The notes under the pieces were generated by a model, which made no database searches, had not been told where the DNA came from, and saw only the letters and a list, made by a program, of their open reading frames with translations. The translations under genes were made by a program, and so were the position numbers. From Microcaldota archaeon (lineage in GTDB: Archaea > Micrarchaeota > Micrarchaeia > Micrarchaeales > Micrarchaeaceae), in contig JAKAUR010000025.1 in assembly GCA_021827665.1 (NCBI GenBank), forward strand, positions 1 through 45,909: a stretch of DNA of 45,909 nucleotides, in the 5' to 3' direction. This document shows, one piece after another, positions 1 to 6,608 of the stretch (the first letter of the stretch is position 1; the number at the start of each line of letters is the position of its first letter).

Positions 1-226
1 ACGAATGAGACATTTCTATCGAATTTAAAAATTAGACTATAAATAAAGTAAAATTATTTTCCAGAATCAAATAAATTTTCTGTAGCAAAAGATATCTTTG
101 CTTATTTGATAGAGCATTATCACATGCACGCTGAAATATTTAGGCCTAAAAATTTACGCTATCTTTCTTCTTATTTTCCAAGTATTACATAAATCTTTGT
201 GGATGGGCATTAAACATTAAGCCATT

Positions 227-338
227 AGCCCTGAGAGGGAATTGAACCCTCAACCTCCTGTTATCTTGGTTCTTGATCAAACTTCTTTTCAAGAAGTCTA
301 CTTACAAGACAGGCGCTCTGCCATTGAGCTACCAGGGC
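227..338 (-). tRNA. tRNA-Thr (anticodon TGT) with a 40-nt archaeal intron
   Basis: The reverse complement folds as a full cloverleaf. The acceptor is GCCCTGG/TCAGGGC with a T discriminator, the D stem is GCTC/GAGC, the anticodon stem is CCTGT/ACAGG and the T stem is GAGGG/CCCTC. The loop reads CT-TGT-A, then a 40-nt intron, then A, so the intron sits between positions 37 and 38. Exon CTTG pairs with intron CAAG, leaving 3-nt bulges on each side (TAA and ATA). This is the bulge-helix-bulge shape cut by the archaeal splicing endonuclease. The intron has its own hairpin (ACTTCTT/AAGAAGT). Exons total 72 nt and CCA is not encoded. A TATA-like AATTTATAGG lies upstream near 370. The 226 bases beyond the gene are AT-rich and show no gene. 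Confidence 0.95.
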
Positions 339-386
339 ACCTTTCGCTCTTTTATTTACCTGTTAAACCTATAAATTATTTCCTTT

Positions 387-1949
387 TTAGCCTATGAAAA
401 AGCCAATGTACCTTATGGCTATTGAAGCGGGCTTCTTCAGCTGCTTTATCCTTGACATGGACTCTGCTATGAAATCCAGATTCCTCTTCTCTATCGCCTT
501 TGTGGCTGCAAGCATTGGCGGATATAAGAGCAATGCAACTATTATGTTTACAAGCACTGCCGCTCTGCTGTAATGCATTGCAATGGTCAACGCGAAAAGA
601 ACAATGAAGAGCATAATTGCAGATAGCGTTAACCTTCCGAGCCTTTTCCACTCCATTCTTATGGAAAACTGGCTGCGCAGGGCCTTTATGTAGAGCAGGT
701 CCATCAATATCGGGCCAACGGCGAATACCGCAATAAGCGCTCCTGCAACCTTTTCATATGGCACAAGTATGGCCAGAAGGGCTACTTCTGCAATCACTAC
801 TACGAGCTGGTATTTCATGAACCTCTTTGTATCGCCGTTGCCTATTATGAGCTGGCCTGCAAAGCTGCCTATAAGCCCTATTACGGTTCCAACTGATATG
901 AAAGCGAAGTAGAATGGGGCTCCTATGTACGCGCTCCCGAACAGCAGCCTTGTCAGAGGCTTTGTCGTAGCCACAGCATAAGCGAGTATCGGCAAAAGGA
1001 AGGCGAACGCATAGAATATGCTGTTGTTGTAGATGCTTGCAATCCTCTTGCTTATGGATTCGTTGGTTAGCGTATACGAGAATGCCGGGAGTATTACGAA
1101 TGTCATGGAGGTCATAAGCAGCTCGAAGAACCTTCCAAGCCTGTATGCTGCACCGTAGCTTCCCACCACCGCAGTAGTGGCGAACACGCCCAGCAGCAGT
1201 ATCGCCAGGCTTGTGGTTCCGGATATCGCTATGTTGGAAGTTACGACCGGGATTGAAAACGAAGCCAGCTCCTTGGATATCGCCCTCTTGAATTTCGGTA
1301 TGAATGTTCCTACGGCTCCGTATATGTGCAGCATTGCGTATACGAAGCCTATGAGCAGGCTTGCAGCCAATCCTGCAACCGCCCCGAGAACTCCGTAGCC
1401 AAGCAGCACCAATGCGACAACGAATATCGCCTGTGATACAGCATAGACTATGTTGGCAATCGAGGAATGCCTTGTGGATCCCAGGCCCACCAGGGTAGCC
1501 ACTGAAAGGTTGAAAAGCACAGACAGGAGTACGCACACCGCAGCTATTATTATCGGATAGTACATGCTCGCATTATGGTAAACCGCTGTGGCAAGCAATC
1601 CGCTTATTGCTATGCCGATTATCATTATAATCAAGGATATGATGCCTGCGATAGCGAAGCCGTTTGAAACTAGCTCACTCTTTCTCTCCTTGCTTACTTC
1701 CTTTTCGGAGAGTTTCTTCCTAAGCGCAGTTCCCATGCCGAAGTTCCCTCCCATGCCAAGGAGCGTGTAAAGCGCTATTACTATTGTATAAACTCCGTAA
1801 TCCACGGGCTTCAGGTACCTTGCCAGGAAAACCAGGAGAAGAAGCGTGACCACTGCGCCGATTATCTTGCTCGAGACGAAAAAGCTGCCGCTCCTCAATG
1901 CCTTTGAGCCAAGCTCGCGCACTTCCGCAGTTCCCTCTTGGTACTCCAT
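387..1949 (-). CDS. Oligosaccharide flippase / polysaccharide biosynthesis membrane protein (Wzx/MATE-like)
   Basis: About 520 residues with some 12-14 hydrophobic segments spread along the whole length. This is the usual size and layout of the MATE/MVF-superfamily exporters that flip lipid-linked sugars across the membrane. The N-terminus has the family look: a helix with the run SSKIIGAVVTLLLLVFLARYL, cut here as SSKIIGAVV and FLARYL, followed by DYGVYTI. The likely role, by family, is flipping polyprenyl-linked oligosaccharide for surface glycan or glycoprotein assembly. The cis-prenyltransferase and dolichol-kinase-like genes at 38.8-42.5 kb would supply such a carrier. I prefer the ATG at 1949; a TTG lies one codon upstream at 1952. 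No ribosome binding site is visible, and a TTTAAAC element just upstream suggests a leaderless or short-leader transcript. The exact substrate cannot be read from sequence. Confidence 0.85.
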   Translation of the reverse strand: MEYQEGTAEVRELGSKALRSGSFFVSSKIIGAVVTLLLLVFLARYLKPVDYGVYTIVIALYTLLGMGGNFGMGTALRKKLSEKEVSKERKSELVSNGFAIAGIISLIIMIIGIAISGLLATAVYHNASMYYPIIIAAVCVLLSVLFNLSVATLVGLGSTRHSSIANIVYAVSQAIFVVALVLLGYGVLGAVAGLAASLLIGFVYAMLHIYGAVGTFIPKFKRAISKELASFSIPVVTSNIAISGTTSLAILLLGVFATTAVVGSYGAAYRLGRFFELLMTSMTFVILPAFSYTLTNESISKRIASIYNNSIFYAFAFLLPILAYAVATTKPLTRLLFGSAYIGAPFYFAFISVGTVIGLIGSFAGQLIIGNGDTKRFMKYQLVVVIAEVALLAILVPYEKVAGALIAVFAVGPILMDLLYIKALRSQFSIRMEWKRLGRLTLSAIMLFIVLFALTIAMHYSRAAVLVNIIVALLLYPPMLAATKAIEKRNLDFIAESMSRIKQLKKPASIAIRYIGFFIG

Positions 1950-2032
1950 CAAAATCTATGTTTAAAATTTCAAAAACTAAAACTAAATAACAGATGCAAA
2001 GAAAGAAAAAGAAAAGAAAAAGGAAGTATTCA

Positions 2033-2404
2033 CTACTTGCCGAAATACGCTTTGACGTTGGGCCTCGTGAAGTACCAGAGTATTGCTATGCCTATTATCG
2101 TGCCAAAAGGTATGTCTATAAGGTCCAGCGCCCCTCCGATCATTGCAAGTATGCGTGCCCAGTTCTTCCCGGTAAAAAGCGCCAGTCCCGTTATGAGCGC
2201 GAAAAGACCAACTATTATCACGATCGAGCCCAATGCGCCTATCAGCGCGCCAGCCACGAGCCCAACAGCAATATACGCTATGCCTGCAAGTATCTGCAAT
2301 ACGGCCAGTATCGTAACTCCTGTAGGCCTAGGTCCCCTGCTGCCTGCAACATTGGCTTGTGCCTGCATGCCGCCCTGCTTCATACTGTCATCCATCATTG
2401 ACAT
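2033..2404 (-). CDS. Small four-helix membrane protein of unknown function
   Basis: About 123 residues: a Met/Gly-rich polar start, then the segment RPTGVTILAVLQILAG, three to four membrane helices rich in Gly and Ala, and a C-terminus ending FTRPNVKAYFGK. Both the RPxGVT opening and the RPxVKxYF ending recur in a widespread archaeal family of small unknown membrane proteins, as I remember it; no function is established. A TATA-like GATTTAAAAAC near 2432-2442 would place transcription start close to 2410. That favours the ATG at 2404, which follows GGTGA, over the one at 2422. It is transcribed towards the tRNA-Thr end of the window and is separated from the flippase by about 80 bp. Confidence 0.7.
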   Translation of the reverse strand: MSMMDDSMKQGGMQAQANVAGSRGPRPTGVTILAVLQILAGIAYIAVGLVAGALIGALGSIVIIVGLFALITGLALFTGKNWARILAMIGGALDLIDIPFGTIIGIAILWYFTRPNVKAYFGK

Positions 2405-2511
2405 CAATTCACCGTTCAGCATTGAGAAGCAAGATTTAAAAACAGTATTATCCGAAGCTATTCCTACCCATTTGGAAAAAAGAAAAAAAGAAAAAGGGAC
2501 TATTATTGGTA

Positions 2512-2802
2512 CTATTGGTACTCGTTAGGCACTTCCACTTCCTTGTGCCCGTCCTCTTCGAGCTTAACGTTTTCAACCTGCGCGTTGCCCTCCTTGTAAG
2601 CGTAGTGCACTCCCTCTTTTTCGTTCTGGACCTTCATATGGCTCCCGTCGCAAAATGGCTTGTGCTTTGACAGCCCGCACGCGCACATGTGGAGCTCAAA
2701 GTTCTTAAGCTTCTCGTCGTTTGTAAGGTTTGAGAATCCCGGTACCTCTCCAAGCTTCACAACGAACGGACGGTTCCTGTCATGCCTTATATATCTGCTC
2801 AT
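2512..2802 (-). CDS. CDGSH iron-sulfur domain protein
   Basis: 96 residues when started at the ATG at 2802, which follows a good site (CAGGTGAAAGAG). A longer in-frame start at 2874 has no such site. The motif is complete: C40-A-C42-x2-S-x3-P49-x-C51-D-G-S-H55. This three-Cys, one-His set binds a [2Fe-2S] cluster in the mitoNEET/CDGSH family. The N-terminal half (RPFVVKLGEVPGF) is the small beta scaffold seen in single-CDGSH archaeal and bacterial proteins. The C-terminal 35 residues are acidic and probably flexible. The likely role is electron transfer or cluster handling in the cytoplasm, but no partner is evident. The neighbour SpeD lies upstream on the same strand, about 110 bp away. Confidence 0.92.
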   Translation of the reverse strand: MSRYIRHDRNRPFVVKLGEVPGFSNLTNDEKLKNFELHMCACGLSKHKPFCDGSHMKVQNEKEGVHYAYKEGNAQVENVKLEEDGHKEVEVPNEYQ

Positions 2803-2912
2803 CTCTTTCACCTGAATTACTTTTGTTTTTAAGCTTATTAAGCTTTGACGCCAGCTCCGGCATAAAAGAGGCAAAACCTAAAACAAGAAAGAATCAGAAA
2901 CCGAGGAGCAGC

Positions 2913-3317
2913 TCATACGTTGCTCCTGTCGGCGTTGAACATTTTGTACTTTTTTGGCTTGATCTTGCTTATTATGTACCTGAACGCCACTTCAGGGTTG
3001 CTAGCCTCACCGCACGAGTACATGTCCAGGGTGGCGTAGCTGCTCTCAGGCCAGGTGTGCAGGGCTATGTGGCTTTCCTCTATCAGCGCTATTACAGAAA
3101 CGCCCCCCTCTATTCCGTTGTACGGCGAGAACTTCTTTGTCACGAGCTCTACTATGTGCATGTTTCCTATCCTCGCCGAATCTACCACCAGCTTTGTCAG
3201 GTAGTCGAGGTTTGCTATGTATCTCTCATCGAGCTCGTACATGTTGCCGTAAACGTGCTTTCCCACTATTCTTGGGACCTGCTTCTGCAATATCTGTGTT
3301 CCTGCTATCTTTGCCAT
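2913..3317 (-). CDS. speD: S-adenosylmethionine decarboxylase proenzyme (pyruvoyl-dependent)
   Basis: 134 residues, the normal length of the short prokaryotic SpeD/SpeH class. The self-cleavage region is plain: IEESHIALHTWPE, with cleavage expected between E81 and S82 to make the pyruvoyl group. H87 and the conserved Cys in MYSCG (C102) are also present. The enzyme would make decarboxylated SAM for polyamine synthesis. In some archaea this fold is an arginine decarboxylase instead, so substrate is not certain. The start is supported by AGGTGA seven bases before the ATG and by a TATA element (CTTTAAAAGG) about 25 bases further up. No spermidine synthase is in the window. Confidence 0.9.
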   Translation of the reverse strand: MAKIAGTQILQKQVPRIVGKHVYGNMYELDERYIANLDYLTKLVVDSARIGNMHIVELVTKKFSPYNGIEGGVSVIALIEESHIALHTWPESSYATLDMYSCGEASNPEVAFRYIISKIKPKKYKMFNADRSNV

Positions 3318-3464
3318 CTTTTCTTCACCTGCAACCTTTTAAAGTCACAGAAATTTTGACGCTTTATTAAGATACCCAAACGCTTAAAAAGATTATTCCG
3401 CGGTTTTTAAAAACTGCAATTAAAAAGTTTACCGTTATAAACATTTTTGCTTTTTGCGTTAAAA

Positions 3465-3720
3465 TCTGTCGTCGGCGATTTCACGGGCTCGAAAAATGCC
3501 GCGTTTTCCCGCAATGCCATAGATCGGAAATCCGAAATTCTGTCGAGGAGAGCCGTTCTTCAAAAAGCCGTAAAACAGGGCTTTCGATTTTTGGCGCATG
3601 CCTTAATTTTCCCATCAAGCCGAAATCGCCGGCCTAAAACTCCCGGAATACGCCCTGCACTGCGGGAAAATGCCCTGCTGCCTCCGTTGGAGCAAATCTT
3701 TAATAATATTATAATTGCAA
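3465..3720 (+). ncRNA. Candidate structured non-coding RNA (unidentified)
   Basis: 3471-3482 (GTCGGCGATTTC) pairs with 3622-3633 (GAAATCGCCGGC) over 12 bp with one G-U pair, closing a loop of 139 nt. Further local stems lie inside or just after it: AAAGCC/GGCTTT, TCGGA/TCCGA, and CTCC-GTT-GGAG near 3678. A TATA-like GTTATAAAC near 3434 would fit transcription on the plus strand starting near 3460. The region is too GC-rich to be ordinary spacer here. I looked for RNase P RNA and SRP RNA core motifs on both strands and did not recognise either. Strand and ends are guesses. Confidence 0.3.
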
Positions 3721-3779
3721 TAAAAGGGTATTCTGAAGTACTGCCGGGCATATCCGGAGTGCGGGGTATTGTGTTTTTT

Positions 3780-3840
3780 GCGGCCGAGGCCGCTGATAAA
3801 TATATATCTAAAGGAAGATAAAAGAAAAATCAAGGTGTTA
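3780..3840 (+). promoter_or_regulatory. L40e operon promoter: GC palindrome, TATA box and ribosome binding site
   Basis: GCGGCCGAGGCCGC (3780-3793) is an inverted repeat with 6-bp arms. Two bases later comes an AT-rich TATA box, ATAAATATATA (3796-3806). Transcription would start near 3828, giving a short leader with AAGGTG before the ATG at 3845. A very similar GC palindrome stands upstream of the TATA box of the XRE gene at 33.2 kb. Confidence 0.6.
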
Positions 3841-3844
3841 TATA

Positions 3845-3997
3845 ATGGGAAAATTTCCACTTGCAGACGCGGAATTGACTAAGATATGGATATGCAGGAG
3901 GTGCAAGGCCAGAAACAGGGCAGGAAGCAAGATGTGCCGCAAGTGCGGGTACAAGGTCCTGAGGCCGAAGCGCAAGGACGCAAGGGTCAAGAAGTGA
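3845..3997 (+). CDS. rpl40e: 50S ribosomal protein L40e
   Basis: 50 residues, the usual archaeal L40e size. It has a zinc ribbon of two CxxC pairs (C17/C20 and C31/C34) in a strongly basic context: WICRRCKARNRAG, MCRKCGYK, then a tail of Lys and Arg. The protein belongs to the large ribosomal subunit. The ATG follows AAGGTGTTATA, and the same 11 bases stand before the next gene's ATG. It heads a three-gene plus-strand operon with a winged-helix protein and a DUF2666-like protein. Confidence 0.95.
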   Translation: MGKFPLADAELTKIWICRRCKARNRAGSKMCRKCGYKVLRPKRKDARVKK

Positions 3998-4020
3998 GCG
4001 ATTAGCTTGAAGGTGTTATA

Positions 4021-4239
4021 ATGGCAGAGCTTACAGTCATAGAACAAGCAATACTGAAGGCCCTGGAGGATCTGGGAGCCACCAACGAAAAGTCGATAAA
4101 GACGGCTGACGACATAATGAAGAAGGCGAACAGGCCAAAGGGGCTTGTAACCAACACTCTTGTCGAGCTGACAAAGAAAGGCTCCATAAAGAGGGTAGCC
4201 AGGGAAAAGGCTGCAGGATACTACGTGCTTAAGCAATGA
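4021..4239 (+). CDS. Small winged-helix DNA-binding protein
   Basis: 72 residues that read as one winged helix-turn-helix: a first helix (VIEQAILKALEDLGA), a polar linker with TADDIMKKANRPKG, a recognition helix (LVTNTLVELTKKGSI) and a wing (KRVAREKAAGYYVLKQ). The family resemblance is to small MarR-type archaeal regulators; it is not recognisable as ribosomal S25e. Targets are unknown. It starts 23 bp after L40e behind the same AAGGTGTTATA leader, so it is almost certainly co-transcribed and translated at a similar rate. That pairing hints at a role near the translation apparatus, but this is inference only. Confidence 0.7.
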   Translation: MAELTVIEQAILKALEDLGATNEKSIKTADDIMKKANRPKGLVTNTLVELTKKGSIKRVAREKAAGYYVLKQ

Positions 4240-4251
4240 TTGGTGGTTTGA

Positions 4252-4719
4252 GTGGCTGAAGATAGACCGGATGAATTCATAGACTTCTCCGCAAAGTACA
4301 AGGAGTGGGTGGCCATAAAGCGCCTGGGCATAACGCCGCAGACCAAGCCGGAGGAGATAGCGTACCATCTTGCGGGCATAAGGGCCACGATAGACTCAAA
4401 GATGTTCAGGGTGCTCGGCATAGACGTCGACGCCATAGACGCTAGAATAAAGCAGATCCCGAAAGCGGGAAAGGGCGCATCCGCGGTTTCGCAGGCTCTT
4501 GCGGAGATCGAAAAGCCTGAGTTCAAGAGGGCGCTTGCGGAATCATGCTCAAGCCAGGCCCTGCTTCCGTTCGCAAAGACATATGCGCTCAACAAGATGA
4601 TAAACGAGACCGGAACGGAAACATCGCTGAGCCAGCTGGCTCTTTCAAAGGTGTTCAAGGAGCTCAAGCCTCCGAAAGCACCGGGCAGGCTCTCGAAAGG
4701 GCTCGGCCCAAAGGCATGA
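4252..4719 (+). CDS. DUF2666-like protein of unknown function
   Basis: 155 residues, soluble, mostly helical. The opening resembles archaeal DUF2666 proteins as I recall them: FIDFSAKYKEWVAIKRLGI, then KPEEIAYHLAGIRATIDSK. I could not check this against a profile. The second half carries two further helical blocks and a Pro/Lys-rich end. Translation starts at a GTG 12 bases after the preceding stop, with GGTGG just upstream, so coupling to the winged-helix gene is likely. No enzymatic motif is visible. Confidence 0.65.
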   Translation: MAEDRPDEFIDFSAKYKEWVAIKRLGITPQTKPEEIAYHLAGIRATIDSKMFRVLGIDVDAIDARIKQIPKAGKGASAVSQALAEIEKPEFKRALAESCSSQALLPFAKTYALNKMINETGTETSLSQLALSKVFKELKPPKAPGRLSKGLGPKA

Positions 4720-4792
4720 AGCTTCGGAGCTAATTAAATTCTTCTTCTTTTCTTTTGTTCTTGTATCGCACTAAAGCACAGCCGATAATCAA

Positions 4793-6535
4793 TCACAGCC
4801 TTGGCCTCAGCACGTTCCTTCTTCCGTTTTCTACAAATTCCGCTTCCCACGTCCCGTTAACGTTGCGCCTCCTTATAAGGAAACCTTCTGGCAGCTTTCC
4901 CCTGAGCAGTTCCGCATCCATGTCTATGAGGCTCTTTTCCTCGCCTATCATGGACCTTCTCGCATCTCCGAGTATGAGCTTTTCGTGAAGTGGCTCGTAA
5001 TTCTGCGCTTCCAAGGGTAGCTCACCCTTTCTGTCGATTCCGATAATGAGGTTTCTTGCCACGGATTCCTGCGTGGCGGTTATCTCCATCTGGTATGCCA
5101 GGGCCACCATTCCGCTGCCGAAGAACGCGCACGCTCCGGTGTCCCCGGGGTAAACCTTTCCGCTCTTTAGCAGGCTTGCTATGGCCACTACTGTCGAGCC
5201 GGTATACGAGTTGCCGACCTGCGACGGCAGAGCGAGAGCGTCCCTTATGTGCATGCGATCGAGAAACTCCTCGAATTCCGGCTGCTTCCTTAGCTTTCCG
5301 AGCCATTCCCAGTATGCGTTTATCTCCTTGTCCGATTCTATGTATGGCACTATGTCTGCATCGTGAACGCCGCGGAATCCGGCGAGCTTTTCGGTGAAAA
5401 GTTCAGCAAGGCTCTTGTCTCCCAACGGGCTGGCCCCCAGGGATTCCCTCTGCTGCATGGCCTCGAATGCATTCTGCTCGTAGTTCTTCAGGTAGTGCTC
5501 GAAGAGGAAGCTAGCGAAGTATATTGCCTGCTTCGGGAAGGGCACGTGGCTTATGAAAAACTTCATTTTCTCCCGGAATTCGTCGCCATCCAGGAGTTTG
5601 TTGAGCTTCCTGCCCCTGTACGTGCCTCCATCATAATCCTCGTCGGCATAATTTGCCTTGAAAGCCTTCCTTTCCTGCCTTGACAGCTTGCTTTCCATGT
5701 CGCCGAGCGCCATGGCCACTGCATAGACGTAGCCCTTCTCGGAGAACTTGCCGTGAACGAACGGGGTATCGACCCCGAATTTTGTGAAATCGGGAAAAGG
5801 AACGTTGAACCTTCCATAAGCTCCCTTGTAGTTTACGCTTACGAGCTCAGGCTCAGTGGTTATCCACATAAGCGTAGCCGCGCTTCCCTGCGTGGTCTCT
5901 GCGTCAGGGGCCCTTTTGCTGTCATATACTGCGGTATCAGCCGAGATTATTATGGCAGAGCTGCCTATGCCAAAGCTCGAATTCGAATACACCTCGCTGA
6001 GGGCGCTTGAAAGTGCCAGCCCGGCGCCTGCGCACGCGAAGGTGTTTTGCTGCAGCCCGGAATTCTTCAGCGCCTCGACATACGGCCTGTACCTTTTCTC
6101 GTCCTCTTCGAGAAGCCTTGAGTACACGAGGCCGAGGGCTATCTCGGCTTCCGGCCTGCTGAAATCCGGATTGCTCTCAGTCGCGTAGTATATGCTCACC
6201 GGTTTTTCGGCGAAAAACTTCTCCCTGTCGTTGGAGTCGGAATCGACGTTCTTTATGAAGGAATATATCGCGTTCGCGGCCATGGTGACGTTGGACTGCG
6301 AATACGTCGGAAGCCTGGCCTTCTCTATCCCGAGCCCGTCCTTTATCTTCATTGGCTCGACCTTTCTGCCCCTGGCGTCCTTGGCATTGAGCGCGTTCGC
6401 GAGCTCCACATAGCTGAAATACGTCTGTGGCGCTTCTACTATGAGCTTGTTTATGCCAATCTTGGGGTCTATCCTGACGCGCATTGCCTCGCTTTCGCTT
6501 TCCAATTGTCCAAATGCCTCCTTGTAAGCCATCAT
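4793..6535 (-). CDS. mvaS: Hydroxymethylglutaryl-CoA synthase, long bacterial/eukaryote-like form
   Basis: About 580 residues. Diagnostic segments are LGIEKARLP followed by VTMAANA, the acylated cysteine in NTFACAGAGLAL (C168), the catalytic histidine in ISHVPFPKQ (H330), and a late GSGMVALAY. The enzyme condenses acetyl-CoA with acetoacetyl-CoA to HMG-CoA, the entry to mevalonate and so to archaeal isoprenoid lipids. By segment order it resembles bacterial MvaS and eukaryotic HMGS rather than the roughly 350-residue archaeal form, and it is much longer than bacterial MvaS (about 390). Extra material lies around residues 260-320 and at the C-terminus. I chose the ATG at 6535 because a TATA-like TTTTTAATATG lies about 30 bases upstream, which fits a leaderless start; the next codon is also ATG, and 6484 is a shorter alternative. 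Confidence 0.9.
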   Translation of the reverse strand: MMAYKEAFGQLESESEAMRVRIDPKIGINKLIVEAPQTYFSYVELANALNAKDARGRKVEPMKIKDGLGIEKARLPTYSQSNVTMAANAIYSFIKNVDSDSNDREKFFAEKPVSIYYATESNPDFSRPEAEIALGLVYSRLLEEDEKRYRPYVEALKNSGLQQNTFACAGAGLALSSALSEVYSNSSFGIGSSAIIISADTAVYDSKRAPDAETTQGSAATLMWITTEPELVSVNYKGAYGRFNVPFPDFTKFGVDTPFVHGKFSEKGYVYAVAMALGDMESKLSRQERKAFKANYADEDYDGGTYRGRKLNKLLDGDEFREKMKFFISHVPFPKQAIYFASFLFEHYLKNYEQNAFEAMQQRESLGASPLGDKSLAELFTEKLAGFRGVHDADIVPYIESDKEINAYWEWLGKLRKQPEFEEFLDRMHIRDALALPSQVGNSYTGSTVVAIASLLKSGKVYPGDTGACAFFGSGMVALAYQMEITATQESVARNLIIGIDRKGELPLEAQNYEPLHEKLILGDARRSMIGEEKSLIDMDAELLRGKLPEGFLIRRRNVNGTWEAEFVENGRRNVLRPRL

Positions 6536-6608
6536 GCAAATCCTAAGTGATTGCAAACGGCATATTAAAAAGACGAAGTTGGGGTTAGACAATAAGCAAT
6601 CATGGCGG

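Larger units (their letters stand above)
3318..3844. other. 527-bp intergenic region with strong base pairing
   Basis: This gap lies between the divergent speD and L40e promoters. Its middle (about 3465-3720) is richer in G and C than the AT-rich sequence around it and has no convincing protein. The longest open frame (124 codons from 3447) lacks a start site and has the composition of chance translation. At 3403-3414 there is a small palindrome, GTTTTTAAAAAC. The structured core and the L40e promoter are described separately. Confidence 0.7.

Noticed and set aside
754-1536. 260-codon frame within the flippase gene
   Set aside because: It is a shadow in another frame of a clear membrane protein; the Arg/His/Cys-rich translation has no protein-like pattern.
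2730-3359. 209-codon plus-strand frame over speD and the CDGSH gene
   Set aside because: Runs antisense to two well-recognised genes; Tyr/Val/Leu/His-rich shadow translation.
3465-3720. RNase P RNA or SRP RNA as identity of the structured region
   Set aside because: The conserved core segments of either RNA could not be found on either strand by eye.
3447-3821. 124-codon open frame on the plus strand before L40e
   Set aside because: No ribosome site, composition like random translation, and it lies across the base-paired region and the L40e TATA box.
4021-4239. Ribosomal protein S25e as identity of the small winged-helix gene after L40e
   Set aside because: S25e also has a winged helix, but its basic N-terminus and usual sequence blocks are not present.
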